DNA of 64,000 nucleotides, from NCBI RefSeq assembly GCF_007097365.1, contig NZ_VJZR01000017.1, positions 1-64,000 on the forward strand, given 5' to 3'. The translations under genes were made by a program, and so were the position numbers. This DNA comes from Flavobacterium franklandianum. GTDB taxonomy: Bacteria > Bacteroidota > Bacteroidia > Flavobacteriales > Flavobacteriaceae. Numbering within the stretch: the first letter of the stretch is position 1; each line of letters opens with the position of its first letter. Below the pieces are notes generated by a model. It saw only the letters and a list, made by a program, of their open reading frames with translations. It was not told where the DNA came from and did not search any database. This document shows, one piece after another, positions 24,512-32,974 of this stretch.

Positions 24512-25027
24512 ATGAATTCAAATCAATTGCCAGTAAATGAATATTCTGAATTCAATGCGACGTATATCAAAGCGATTGAAAATGTAGAATTATTGGAAGA
24601 ATTAGAAATCAGTTTACACGATTTTATCAAATTTGTTCAGAATATTCCAATGGACAAATTTGATTATCGATACGCCGAAGGCAAATGGACTATCAAGGAT
24701 ATTATCCAGCATATTATCGATGCCGAACGGATTTTTGGTTATCGTGCCTTGCGAATTTCAAGAAATGACCAAACGGCATTACCTGGATTTGAGGAAAATG
24801 ATTATGTCGAAAATACGAATGCCAATAGTAGAAGTATTCAAGAATTATTAACTGAATTTTCGGCTGTTAGACATTCTAATTTATTACTTTTCAAAAGTTT
24901 CTCGGATGAACAATTGACAAGATTAGGAATTGCATCCAATCATACAATTTCAGTAAGAGCTATCGGATTTTTAATTATTGGACATATGAAACACCATCAA
25001 AGAGTTTTTCAGGAAAGGTATTTGTAA
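24512..25027 (+). CDS. DinB-family metal-binding protein
   Basis: The 171-residue four-helix protein matches the DinB/YfiT superfamily. The first metal His is in IKDIIQHIIDAERIFGYRAL, and the others are in IGFLIIGHMKHHQRVF near the C-terminus. This is the usual three-His site. Such proteins are often thiol (bacillithiol or mycothiol) S-transferases or of unknown role; Flavobacterium has several paralogues. The enzymatic activity here is not decided by the sequence. Confidence 0.88.
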   Translation: MNSNQLPVNEYSEFNATYIKAIENVELLEELEISLHDFIKFVQNIPMDKFDYRYAEGKWTIKDIIQHIIDAERIFGYRALRISRNDQTALPGFEENDYVENTNANSRSIQELLTEFSAVRHSNLLLFKSFSDEQLTRLGIASNHTISVRAIGFLIIGHMKHHQRVFQERYL

Positions 25028-25050
25028 AATTTACAGCAAAGGCACTAAGT

Positions 25051-25127
25051 CGCAAAGTTTAAAAAAAGTTTATAAATTCGGAAATAAGAATTTATAAACT
25101 TTTTTTCTTTGTGTCCTCTAGACTTTG
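25051..25127. terminator. Bidirectional hairpin between DinB gene and recQ
   Basis: AAAAAAAGTTTATAAATTC (25061-25079) and GAATTTATAAACTTTTTTT (25088-25106) are exact complements, a 19-bp stem with an 8-base loop and T/A runs on both sides. Outside it, CGCAAAGT (25051) and ACTTTGCG (25120) are also complementary. This suits termination from both convergent genes. Confidence 0.75.
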
Positions 25128-25137
25128 CGGTATTTTT

Positions 25138-27249
25138 TTAATTTATAAGTGCTTCTTTTTCAATCACGGCCAAACCAATCCTGATTTTATCATACGCGAT
25201 TTTTTCTTCAAAATAATCGAAGTATGGTTTTAAAGCATTTGGCGATTCCAGTTTAATTTTGGCTTCCACAATTTTTGAAATTTCTTCTCTTGTGATGTAA
25301 GTACTCAAATCTATCGGATGTCCATCGCTATATAATTTGGCTAGATGCGAAGTAATTGTGCTCAAACCCAAATTTCTTTTGATAGCAATTTCTTCAACGG
25401 TTAACCCAGATTGCAATAATTCCAAAGTTTCTTTGAAAGTGCTCCCTTCTTTTTTTGCTCGGACGGTTTTGCTTTTTTGAAATTCAATAATTGCTTTTAT
25501 AAACAAATCGCCATATTTTTCTAACTTGGCTTTTCCAACTCCGTCAATGTTCAAGAATTCGTCATCGCTCATTGGTCTTTCGGCCTCGAGTTGTTTTAAA
25601 GTAGCATCGTTAAAAATGATGTAGGCAGGAACTCCTTCTTCCTTGGCAATTTCGGAACGTAGTTTTCTGAGAGTTTCAAAAAGTGAATTGGCTGCGGCTT
25701 TAGTTACTCGTTCTTTGGTTTCTAGTTTTTCTTTGCTTATTTTTTGAACGGTTGTCAATTGCACTTTTTCGCCTTCAAATAAAACTTTCTGGGCAAAGGA
25801 CGTTAATTTTATTCTGTTTTGCTGATGAAAAGCAATTTCGCAATACCCTAAATTAATCAGTTGAATAAGATATTGGTTCCAATCATACCAAGAAATATCG
25901 GCACCAACAGCGTAGGTTTTTAAATTTTGATATCCTTTTTCATAAATAGAAGCATTTTTCGAACCTCTCAAAAAGTCAACGATTACGGGTAATGCTTCCG
26001 ATTCTTGCAAACGAATAATGGCCGACAATGCCTTTTGGGCAATGATGGTTCCATCGAAAAAAGCGGGTGGATTTTTGCAAATATCGCAATTGCCACAATT
26101 TTCGGTGACCAATTCTCCAAAATAGGAAAGCAAAATTTTTCTGCGACAGCTCAACGCATCGGCATATTGCTTCATTCGTTCCAATTTTGCCAGTTGTACT
26201 TCGGCATTCAATCCTTCGGAAGCAAATTTTTGCAACTGAATCATATCACCATAACTTTCGAACAAAACCGTTTCGGATGGTAAACCATCCCGACCAGCAC
26301 GTCCAATTTCCTGATAATAGCCTTCAATATTTTTGGGTAAATTATAATGAATTACCCAGCGGACATTGGATTTATCGATTCCCATTCCAAAAGCAATAGT
26401 GGCGCAAACTACTTGACATTCGTCATTGATGAATTCATCTTGAGTATTGGAGCGAAGTTTGTTATCTAAACCTGCGTGATAGGCCTTGGCATTAATTCCA
26501 TTTTTTTGCAATTTTTCGGCAAGTTCTTCCGTAGTTTTTCGGCTTAAGCAATAAACAATACCACATTCATTAGGTTTGTCTTTTATAAAATCGATAATTT
26601 GTTTCACTCGGTCTAAAGCGGGACGAACTTCTAAACTTAAATTTTTTCTGTCGAATGAAGCCACGAATATTTTGGGGTTGACCAAATTTAATTGATCCGA
26701 AATATCGGTTCGGGTGGCTTTATCGGCTGTAGCGGTCAATGCCAGAATTGGAGTAGAAGGGAAGCGGTTTTTTAGATAACCCAAATTAGTGTAAGCTGGT
26801 CGAAAATCGTGACCCCAAGCCGAAATACAATGCGCTTCGTCAATAGCAATGAGACTCACAGTAACTTGATTGAAAGCATTTTCGAGATAGGATAAACTTT
26901 CCGGAGTAACATAAACCAACTTGACTTTGTTGTCTTTTAGATTCTGAATGTGTTGATTTTGTTCTTCACTCGATTGACTGCTGTTGATGAAACAAGCGGC
27001 AATTCCATTGGCTTTCAAGCTATCCACCTGATCTTTCATCAAGGCGATTAATGGCGAAATAACAATCGTAATTCCGGGTAAAACTAAAGCGGGGAGTTGA
27101 AAACAAATGGATTTTCCTCCCCCCGTTGGCATAATCGCCAAAGTATCTTGTCCAGAGAGGATGCAATTGATAATGTCTTCTTGATTGGGTCTGAATTTTT
27201 CGAACCCAAAATTTTCTTTGAGTTTGGTGTGTAAAATTTGTGTTGTCAT
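25138..27249 (-). CDS. recQ: ATP-dependent DNA helicase RecQ
   Basis: The 703-residue protein has the RecQ order. Walker A is AIMPTGGGKSICFQLPAL (about residues 39-56), the DEAH box is AIDEAHCISAWGHDFRP, and IVYCLSRK and GRAGRDG are the C-lobe motifs. The RQC zinc cysteines are in CRRKILLSYFGELVTENC and GNCDIC. An HRDC domain lies near residues 525-600 and a helicase C-terminal helix-turn-helix near 610-660 (LQSGLTVEEIAIKRNLG). It unwinds DNA in recombination and fork repair. It is larger than E. coli RecQ (609) because of the extra C-terminal domain, as in other Bacteroidota. Confidence 0.95.
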   Translation of the reverse strand: MTTQILHTKLKENFGFEKFRPNQEDIINCILSGQDTLAIMPTGGGKSICFQLPALVLPGITIVISPLIALMKDQVDSLKANGIAACFINSSQSSEEQNQHIQNLKDNKVKLVYVTPESLSYLENAFNQVTVSLIAIDEAHCISAWGHDFRPAYTNLGYLKNRFPSTPILALTATADKATRTDISDQLNLVNPKIFVASFDRKNLSLEVRPALDRVKQIIDFIKDKPNECGIVYCLSRKTTEELAEKLQKNGINAKAYHAGLDNKLRSNTQDEFINDECQVVCATIAFGMGIDKSNVRWVIHYNLPKNIEGYYQEIGRAGRDGLPSETVLFESYGDMIQLQKFASEGLNAEVQLAKLERMKQYADALSCRRKILLSYFGELVTENCGNCDICKNPPAFFDGTIIAQKALSAIIRLQESEALPVIVDFLRGSKNASIYEKGYQNLKTYAVGADISWYDWNQYLIQLINLGYCEIAFHQQNRIKLTSFAQKVLFEGEKVQLTTVQKISKEKLETKERVTKAAANSLFETLRKLRSEIAKEEGVPAYIIFNDATLKQLEAERPMSDDEFLNIDGVGKAKLEKYGDLFIKAIIEFQKSKTVRAKKEGSTFKETLELLQSGLTVEEIAIKRNLGLSTITSHLAKLYSDGHPIDLSTYITREEISKIVEAKIKLESPNALKPYFDYFEEKIAYDKIRIGLAVIEKEALIN

Positions 27250-27282
27250 TTTGGCGTATATTTTTTAGCTTTTAAAAATAAT

Positions 27283-27310
27283 AAAAAAAGGAACTCATTT
27301 AGAGTTCCTT
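27283..27310 (-). terminator. Rho-independent terminator of the speA-DHS-acidic protein operon
   Basis: On the minus strand AAGGAACTC (27310-27302) pairs with GAGTTCCTT (27296-27288), a 9-bp stem with a 5-base loop, followed by a run of T (27289-27283). Confidence 0.85.
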
Positions 27311-27335
27311 AGCTATATTTTTGTTAAAAAATTAA

Positions 27336-27752
27336 TTATTCATCGTCTTCATCTTCCTCCCCATCAACTGTGTCAGCTTGGTTATTATCATCATCATCAT
27401 CGTCATCATCACCAGAATCATCATCGTCTTTGAAGTCAGGTTTGTCTAAACTAGCACCGTCATCGATGTCGTCGTCTTCGTCGTCTAGGTCAATACCTTC
27501 GTCTAATGGTTCAATTTCGGCTGCAATTTCATCGTCTTCATCATAATTTTCGATTCTATCGGCAAGTTTGGTACTAATTTTTACTAAGTAAATAGTATCT
27601 TCTGTACGAACTTCGACAGCTTCAATTAATTCGTTTTGAGCATTTCTAAAACGGATAATATTTGAATCATCATAGCCATCCGGAAATTTATCTACCAATA
27701 GATTTAAAATTTCGTGGGTAAGTTTTGCGTAATCAACAATTACTCTTTTCAT
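27336..27752 (-). CDS. Conserved acidic protein with Asp-rich tail, function unknown
   Basis: The 138-residue protein has a short folded N-terminal part (residues ~1-65, VDYAKLTHEILNLLVDKFPDGYDDSNII, then EAVEVRTEDTIYLVKIS, shown as regions) and an extremely acidic tail of about 70 residues, including a run of DDDDDDDD, ending in GEEDEDDE. The tail is low complexity and disordered. I recall Bacteroidota proteins of this type carrying the name DNA primase, but no primase motif is visible. It lies 8 bases after the DHS-like gene in the same operon. Confidence 0.8.
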   Translation of the reverse strand: MKRVIVDYAKLTHEILNLLVDKFPDGYDDSNIIRFRNAQNELIEAVEVRTEDTIYLVKISTKLADRIENYDEDDEIAAEIEPLDEGIDLDDEDDDIDDGASLDKPDFKDDDDSGDDDDDDDDNNQADTVDGEEDEDDE

Positions 27753-27760
27753 AAATTCTT

Positions 27761-28732
27761 CTATAAGTCTAATAAATAAGCGAAAATTAACGGAGCAACA
27801 ATAGTAGCATCCGACTCGATAATAAACTTGGGAGTTTTTATGTCTAATTTACCCCAAGTGATTTTTTCATTTGGCACTGCTCCAGAATAAGAACCATAAC
27901 TGGTGGTTGAATCTGAAATCTGGCAAAAATAACTCCAAAACGGAATATCATGCATTTCCATATCTTGATACAACATTGGAACCACACAAATTGGAAAATC
28001 TCCTGCAATTCCGCCGCCAATTTGGAAAAAACCAATACCTTTAGCACTGTTTTTTGGATACCAATCTGATAAATAAACCATATATTCAATACCCGATTTC
28101 ATTGTTGAGGCCTTCAAATCCCCTTTGATAACATACGAAGCAAAAATATTTCCCATCGTACTGTCTTCCCAACCTGGTACAATAATAGGTAAATTTTTCT
28201 CTGCTGCTGCATACATCCAGCTGTCTTTTAAGTCAATTTCGTAATATTCTTCCAAAACGCCTGAAAGTAGCATTTTATACATAAATTCGTGAGGAAAATA
28301 GCGTTCCCCATTATCATCTGCATCTTTCCATAACTTGTAAATATGTTTTTGCAAACGACGAAACGCTTCGTGCTCTGGAATACAAGTATCAGTAACACGA
28401 TTCAAACCTCTTTCTAGTAAAGCCCATTCGTCTTCGGGTGTCAAATCACGATAATTTGGCACTCTTTCGTAATGAGAATGTGCCACCAAATTCATAATAT
28501 CTTCCTCAAGATTTGCTCCTGTACAAGATATAATTTGTACTTTATCCTTGCGAATGATTTCCGCAAAAATTTTCCCGATTTCGGCGGTGCTCATAGCACC
28601 AGCCATACTTACCATCATTTTTGCACCGTTGGCTAATTGTTGTTCGTATGCTTTCGCCGCATCTACTAACGATGCTGAATTAAAATGCAAATAATGCTTT
28701 TCTATAAATTGACTAACTGGTCCTTTACTCAT
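27761..28732 (-). CDS. Deoxyhypusine synthase-family protein (probable homospermidine synthase-type)
   Basis: The 323-residue NAD-dependent protein has the DHS fold motifs AMSTAEIGKIFAEII, ISCTGANLEEDIMNLVAHSHY, IGGGIAGDFPICVVP and the active-site region PNEKITWGKLD with the Lys at about residue 295, equivalent to the catalytic Lys of eukaryotic DHS. Bacteria have no eIF5A to modify. Bacterial relatives are known to act as homospermidine synthases, joining two putrescines, and Flavobacterium species are known to contain homospermidine. Position next to arginine decarboxylase fits a polyamine pathway. The reaction is inferred, not proven. Confidence 0.9.
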   Translation of the reverse strand: MSKGPVSQFIEKHYLHFNSASLVDAAKAYEQQLANGAKMMVSMAGAMSTAEIGKIFAEIIRKDKVQIISCTGANLEEDIMNLVAHSHYERVPNYRDLTPEDEWALLERGLNRVTDTCIPEHEAFRRLQKHIYKLWKDADDNGERYFPHEFMYKMLLSGVLEEYYEIDLKDSWMYAAAEKNLPIIVPGWEDSTMGNIFASYVIKGDLKASTMKSGIEYMVYLSDWYPKNSAKGIGFFQIGGGIAGDFPICVVPMLYQDMEMHDIPFWSYFCQISDSTTSYGSYSGAVPNEKITWGKLDIKTPKFIIESDATIVAPLIFAYLLDL

Positions 28733-28815
28733 TTTGTTTTTTATTGTTTGAGGCGTATTCTTGAGTGTTCAAAGAAAATATTTTTTTTTGAGAACTACAA
28801 TGAAAACTTTTAAAA

Positions 28816-30216
28816 TTATTTTTTATTGTAGCCTAATATATCCAATACGTCATCGGCAGTTTGCTGTTCAGAGAAAACTTCGGTTGCCAAGATCCCGTTT
28901 TCGTCACGGTCAATCAAAATGTGTTTCGGTTGTGGAATCAAACAGTGGTGCAAACCTCCGTAACCTCCAATGGTTTCTTGATATGCTCCTGTATTAAAAA
29001 AACCAATATAAAGTGGTTTTTCTTTATTGTATTTTGGCAAATAGATGGCATTCATATTTTGCTCTGAATTATAATAATCATCACTATCACAGGTCATTCC
29101 CCCTAGTAAAACTCTTTCATAGGTATCGTTCCAACGGTTGACCGCCAACATAATAAATCGTCTGTTTATCGCCCAAGTATCTGGTAAAGTGGTGATGAAA
29201 GAGGAATCAATCATATTCCATTTTTCCCTGTCATTTTGTTGTTTTTGATACAAAATTTGATAAATCGCACCACCGCTTTCTCCAACTGTAAAAGACCCAA
29301 ACTCCGTAAAAATATTAGGAACATCTACTTCGGCTTCATCGCAAGCAATCTTAATTTGATTGATGATTTCGTCAATCATATATTGATAATCATATTCAAA
29401 TGCTAGCGAATTTTTGATAGGAAATCCGCCACCAATGTTTAATCCATCGAGTGTAGGGCATTCTTTTTTCAAAGCTACATATACTTTGATACATTTTACC
29501 AATTCGTTCCAATAATAAGCATTGTCATTGATTCCTGTATTGATAAAAAAGTGTAACATTTTGAGTTCCAGTTTTTTATTTTCTTGGATTTGCTTTTTGT
29601 AAAACTGAACAATGTTTTTATAACCAATCCCAAGTCGTGAAGTATAGAACTCAAATTTGGGTTCTTCCTCAGCTGCAATACGAATTCCTATTTTAAATTT
29701 TCGTTTGATATGCTCTTGTAAAAGGTCTAATTCTTCATAATTGTCAATTATTGGAATCGTATTTTTATGACCATTATTAATCAATCTCGCAATGTTTTCA
29801 ATATATTGATCTCTTTTGAATCCGTTACAAATCACATAAGTGCTTTTGTTTATTTTACCAGAATCCAATAGTTTTTCTACAATATTAATATCGAAAGCCG
29901 AAGAAGTTTCAATGTGAATGTTGTTCTTAAAAGCTTCGTTCATTACATACTCAAAGTGAGAACTTTTGGTACAATAGCAATAGTAATATTTGGCCTCATA
30001 ATTGTTTTTTTCCATCGATTTACGAAACCAGCTTTTGGCTTTGTTAATGTTATTGGAAATTTGAGGTAAATAAGTAAATTTTAATGGTGTTCCGTATTGT
30101 TCAACCAATTTCATTAAATCGATATTGTGAAACTCTAGGTTGTCTTTGTTTAATGTAAATTCTTCTTGTGGAAAATAATAAGTTTGATTTATTAAATCGA
30201 AATATTTTGTATTCAT
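28816..30216 (-). CDS. speA: Arginine decarboxylase, PLP-dependent
   Basis: The 466-residue protein is a fold-type III PLP decarboxylase. The Schiff-base lysine is in YYCYCTKSSHFEY (K84), the phosphate-binding region is LNIGGGFPIKNS, and the conserved C-terminal Cys region is LLGGMTCDSDDYY. It is shorter than the ~650-residue proteobacterial SpeA and matches the compact arginine decarboxylase of Bacteroidota. It makes agmatine from arginine, the first step towards putrescine and homospermidine. It is followed by the DHS-like gene, 83 bases away, in the same direction. Confidence 0.92.
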   Translation of the reverse strand: MNTKYFDLINQTYYFPQEEFTLNKDNLEFHNIDLMKLVEQYGTPLKFTYLPQISNNINKAKSWFRKSMEKNNYEAKYYYCYCTKSSHFEYVMNEAFKNNIHIETSSAFDINIVEKLLDSGKINKSTYVICNGFKRDQYIENIARLINNGHKNTIPIIDNYEELDLLQEHIKRKFKIGIRIAAEEEPKFEFYTSRLGIGYKNIVQFYKKQIQENKKLELKMLHFFINTGINDNAYYWNELVKCIKVYVALKKECPTLDGLNIGGGFPIKNSLAFEYDYQYMIDEIINQIKIACDEAEVDVPNIFTEFGSFTVGESGGAIYQILYQKQQNDREKWNMIDSSFITTLPDTWAINRRFIMLAVNRWNDTYERVLLGGMTCDSDDYYNSEQNMNAIYLPKYNKEKPLYIGFFNTGAYQETIGGYGGLHHCLIPQPKHILIDRDENGILATEVFSEQQTADDVLDILGYNKK

Positions 30217-30269
30217 TTGATTTTTATAATTTTAGATTAATTTAATTGAAATATTAATTAAGCTAAAAT

Positions 30270-30449
30270 TCAAACTCTAATGTTTTCAAAAACGATTTGA
30301 AGCTTTTCATTTTCGGCTTTCAAATAGGAGAAAATATCAAAACTAAAAGTATCTTTAATAGTAAAAAAGCGTCTCAATATTCTTAAAAAAGAACTACTGT
30401 TTTCGTTTTTTATAGCACTATAATTTCTTGTGTTTTGACTTTTTTTCAT
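30270..30449 (-). CDS. Possible 59-residue small protein upstream of speA
   Basis: An ATG at 30449 opens a 59-codon frame to a TGA at 30270. It reads MKKSQNTRNYS..., then a segment like a short amphipathic helix region (SFLRILRRFFTIKDTFSF) and YLKAENEKLQIVFENIRV. It is basic, without cysteines or a signal peptide. The gap of 289 bases between aroB and speA is otherwise empty, and the frame uses codons like its neighbours. It could be a small protein or an uORF-like leader of the polyamine operon; coding status is uncertain. Confidence 0.4.
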   Translation of the reverse strand: MKKSQNTRNYSAIKNENSSSFLRILRRFFTIKDTFSFDIFSYLKAENEKLQIVFENIRV

Positions 30450-30505
30450 TTCTGCAAATGTAAAAAATATTATATACCAATTGCAATCCTTTTTTATAAA
30501 ATTAA

Positions 30506-31573
30506 TTAAGATTTATAATCTTGGAAAGCCTTTAAAATCAGTTCGTTTTCAACAGATTGATTAATTTTAATTTTTCCGATACCTTCAATCAGTGCAAATT
30601 GAATGTTTCCGTACTCATTTTTTTTGTCGTGAATGAGCAATTCCAGTATGGGTTTGATGTCATTATCTTCAAAAACCACAGCATCATAGATTGTTTTTAT
30701 TGTAGTTTTTATCTGACTGTACTCTTCTAAGGTTAGTAAATTTTTCTCTAACGAAATATAACTTTCCAAAATCATGCCTATAGCGATAGCTTCACCGTGC
30801 AATAAATTTTTCTTGTTTTTATTATCTAAAAAATAGCTTTCAATGGCGTGGCCTAATGTGTGACCAAAATTCAAGGCCTTACGGATATTTTTTTCGGTTG
30901 GATCCTGTATTACAATTTCGTTCTTGATTTCGACAGAACGGTAGATTAACGCATCGAAATCGGCAAAATCAATGGCTTTCAGATCCAGAAATTGTTCCCA
31001 ATACCCTTTGTCATATATCAATCCGTGTTTGAGCATTTCAGCAAGACCGGAACGCATTTCTTCTTTAGAAAGTGTTTCTAAATATTGGGTGTCAATTAGC
31101 ACCATTTTTGGCACATTAATTACACCAACTTGGTTTTTAAGGTTCCCTAAATCAACCCCAGTTTTCCCACCAACCGAGGCATCGACCATTGAGAGTAAAG
31201 TAGTTGGGATATGAATAAAATCGACTCCACGCTTGAAAGTTGACGCCACAAAACCACCCAAATCAGTGACAACTCCGCCACCAAGATTCAGAACAAGACT
31301 TTTTCTATCGGCTCCAAGTTCGGTCAATACATTCCATAATTGAACACAAGTTTCAATATTTTTATTGGGTTCGCCCGCTTCAAATTCAATAATTTCTATA
31401 GTAAGTTTAGTGGCTAAATAAGGAAGAAATTGAGGCAAACAGTACTCATTAGTATTGCTATCTACGATAATAAATAAGTTCGAATATTTGCTTTCGTTGA
31501 GAAACGAATTTAGAGCTTCGTATCCTGTTTCGTTGAAATATATTGGATAATTGTTGGCTTGAATGGATTGCAT
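30506..31573 (-). CDS. aroB: 3-dehydroquinate synthase
   Basis: The 355-residue enzyme converts DAHP to 3-dehydroquinate in the shikimate pathway. Motifs: NLGGGVVTDLGGFVASTFKRG (NAD-binding glycine loop, shown as a region), IPTTLLSMVDASVGGKTGVDLG (substrate lysine region), and the metal His in GHTLGHAIE with MLKHGLIYD upstream. Length is typical (~350). It stands alone upstream of the speA operon in the same direction; the 289-base gap holds a possible small ORF. Confidence 0.96.
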   Translation of the reverse strand: MQSIQANNYPIYFNETGYEALNSFLNESKYSNLFIIVDSNTNEYCLPQFLPYLATKLTIEIIEFEAGEPNKNIETCVQLWNVLTELGADRKSLVLNLGGGVVTDLGGFVASTFKRGVDFIHIPTTLLSMVDASVGGKTGVDLGNLKNQVGVINVPKMVLIDTQYLETLSKEEMRSGLAEMLKHGLIYDKGYWEQFLDLKAIDFADFDALIYRSVEIKNEIVIQDPTEKNIRKALNFGHTLGHAIESYFLDNKNKKNLLHGEAIAIGMILESYISLEKNLLTLEEYSQIKTTIKTIYDAVVFEDNDIKPILELLIHDKKNEYGNIQFALIEGIGKIKINQSVENELILKAFQDYKS

Positions 31574-31638
31574 AATCTTTGATTAATTTAAAGCGCAAAA
31601 TAAGGTAATTTTTGCTGAATAATTTTGAAAACTCTCTC

Positions 31639-31646
31639 TATATTTG
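31639..31646 (+). promoter_or_regulatory. Candidate -7 box of proline dehydrogenase
   Basis: TATATTTG matches TAnnTTTG, 19 bases before the ATG at 31666. A TTTG lies 24 bases upstream (31611-31614), at a longer than usual spacing. Short leader and weak -33 box. Confidence 0.5.
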
Positions 31647-31665
31647 TACAAAAATATAACAAATA

Positions 31666-32835
31666 ATGAAAAATTTATTCGATAACACACAAATTGCCTT
31701 TTCATTAAAAAGCGATACTGAACTTGATAGAGCTTATTTTCTATTCAAATTAATTGCAAATGAACCACTTGTTCGAATTGGAACAGCGGTTACAAATTTT
31801 GCCTTAAAAGCAAGTTTACCCGTAGAAGGATTAATTCGTGCCACAGTTTTCGACCATTTTTGCGGTGGAGTGAATGAGGATGATAGCTTAAAAGTAGTGG
31901 ACAAGTTGATTACCAAAGGTGTTTCTTCGGTTTTGGATTATTCGGTAGAAGGTAAGGAAGAAGAAGAACAATTTGATGCCGTTTTGGAAAAAACACTGAA
32001 ATTGATTGAGTTTGCCAAAGAAAAAAAGGCAATTCCGTTTGCAGTTTTCAAGCCATCAGGTTTTGGACGCATTGATTTATACGAAGAAGTGAGTTTAGGA
32101 AAAAAATTAACATCTGCTGAAACCGAAGAGTGGAATAGAGTAGTGGCCCGTTTCGAAAAAGTATGCAAAGCATCTTATGATAGTGATGTCGCTTTATTAA
32201 TTGATGCCGAAGAAAGCTGGATGCAAGATGCTGTAGATAATTTGGTTTTAGCAATGATGGTTAAATACAATAAATCGAAACCAATTGTTTTCAATACTTT
32301 GCAAATGTACCGTTGGGATCGATTGGATTATTTGAAAAAATTGCACGAAAAAGCAAAACAAGAAGGATTCTTTATTGGAATGAAACTGGTTCGTGGTGCT
32401 TATATAGAAAAAGAAAATGAACGCGCTATCGAAAAAGGATATCCAACGCCAATTTGTGCTTCAAAAGAAGCCACCGACGAAAATTATGATGCTGCCGTAA
32501 AATATATGGTCGATCATCTTGATATGATGTCTATTTTTGAAGGAACTCACAACGAAGCCAGTACGTATTTCTTGATGAATTTAATGACAGAAAAAGGAAT
32601 AAAATCGACTGAGAATAGAATTTGGTTTGGTCAATTATACGGAATGAGCGATAACATCAGTTATAATTTGGCCGACAGTGGGTATAATGTTGCCAAGTAT
32701 TTGCCTTTTGGCCCTGTAAAAGATGTGATGCCTTACTTAATTCGTCGTGCCGAGGAAAATACTTCGGTGGCGGGACAAACTAGCCGTGAATTAGCAATGA
32801 TAAAAGCGGAGAGAAATAGAAGAAAAGGGAAGTAG
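31666..32835 (+). CDS. putA: Proline dehydrogenase
   Basis: The 389-residue flavoenzyme oxidises proline to pyrroline-5-carboxylate. It is the single-domain form, not fused to a P5C dehydrogenase. Motifs: DYSVEGKEEEEQFD, IDAEESWMQDAVD, TLQMYRWDRLDYL, MKLVRGAYIEKENERA (FAD/substrate Arg region), GTHNEAS, and QLYGMSDNISYNLA near the C-terminus. It is placed alone, with the convergent ABC transporter downstream. The symbol putA is used here for the proline dehydrogenase activity only. Confidence 0.93.
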   Translation: MKNLFDNTQIAFSLKSDTELDRAYFLFKLIANEPLVRIGTAVTNFALKASLPVEGLIRATVFDHFCGGVNEDDSLKVVDKLITKGVSSVLDYSVEGKEEEEQFDAVLEKTLKLIEFAKEKKAIPFAVFKPSGFGRIDLYEEVSLGKKLTSAETEEWNRVVARFEKVCKASYDSDVALLIDAEESWMQDAVDNLVLAMMVKYNKSKPIVFNTLQMYRWDRLDYLKKLHEKAKQEGFFIGMKLVRGAYIEKENERAIEKGYPTPICASKEATDENYDAAVKYMVDHLDMMSIFEGTHNEASTYFLMNLMTEKGIKSTENRIWFGQLYGMSDNISYNLADSGYNVAKYLPFGPVKDVMPYLIRRAEENTSVAGQTSRELAMIKAERNRRKGK

Positions 32836-32854
32836 TAGTTATTGTAACACTGAT

Positions 32855-32957
32855 AACACGGATTTACTTCGTAAAGCGCGAATAAAAACTGATTTTACTT
32901 GTATGAACAACAAGAAGAATCAGTTTTTATCCGCGTTTTCGCTTTTGCGAATCCGTT
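32855..32957. terminator. Nested inverted repeat between proline dehydrogenase and ABC exporter
   Basis: CGCGAATAAAAACTGATT (32877-32894) pairs with AATCAGTTTTTATCCGCG (32918-32935), 17 of 18 positions. An outer ACGGATT/AATCCGT pair encloses it. It probably terminates both convergent genes. Confidence 0.6.
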
Positions 32958-32974
32958 TCATCTATGTCCATAAA

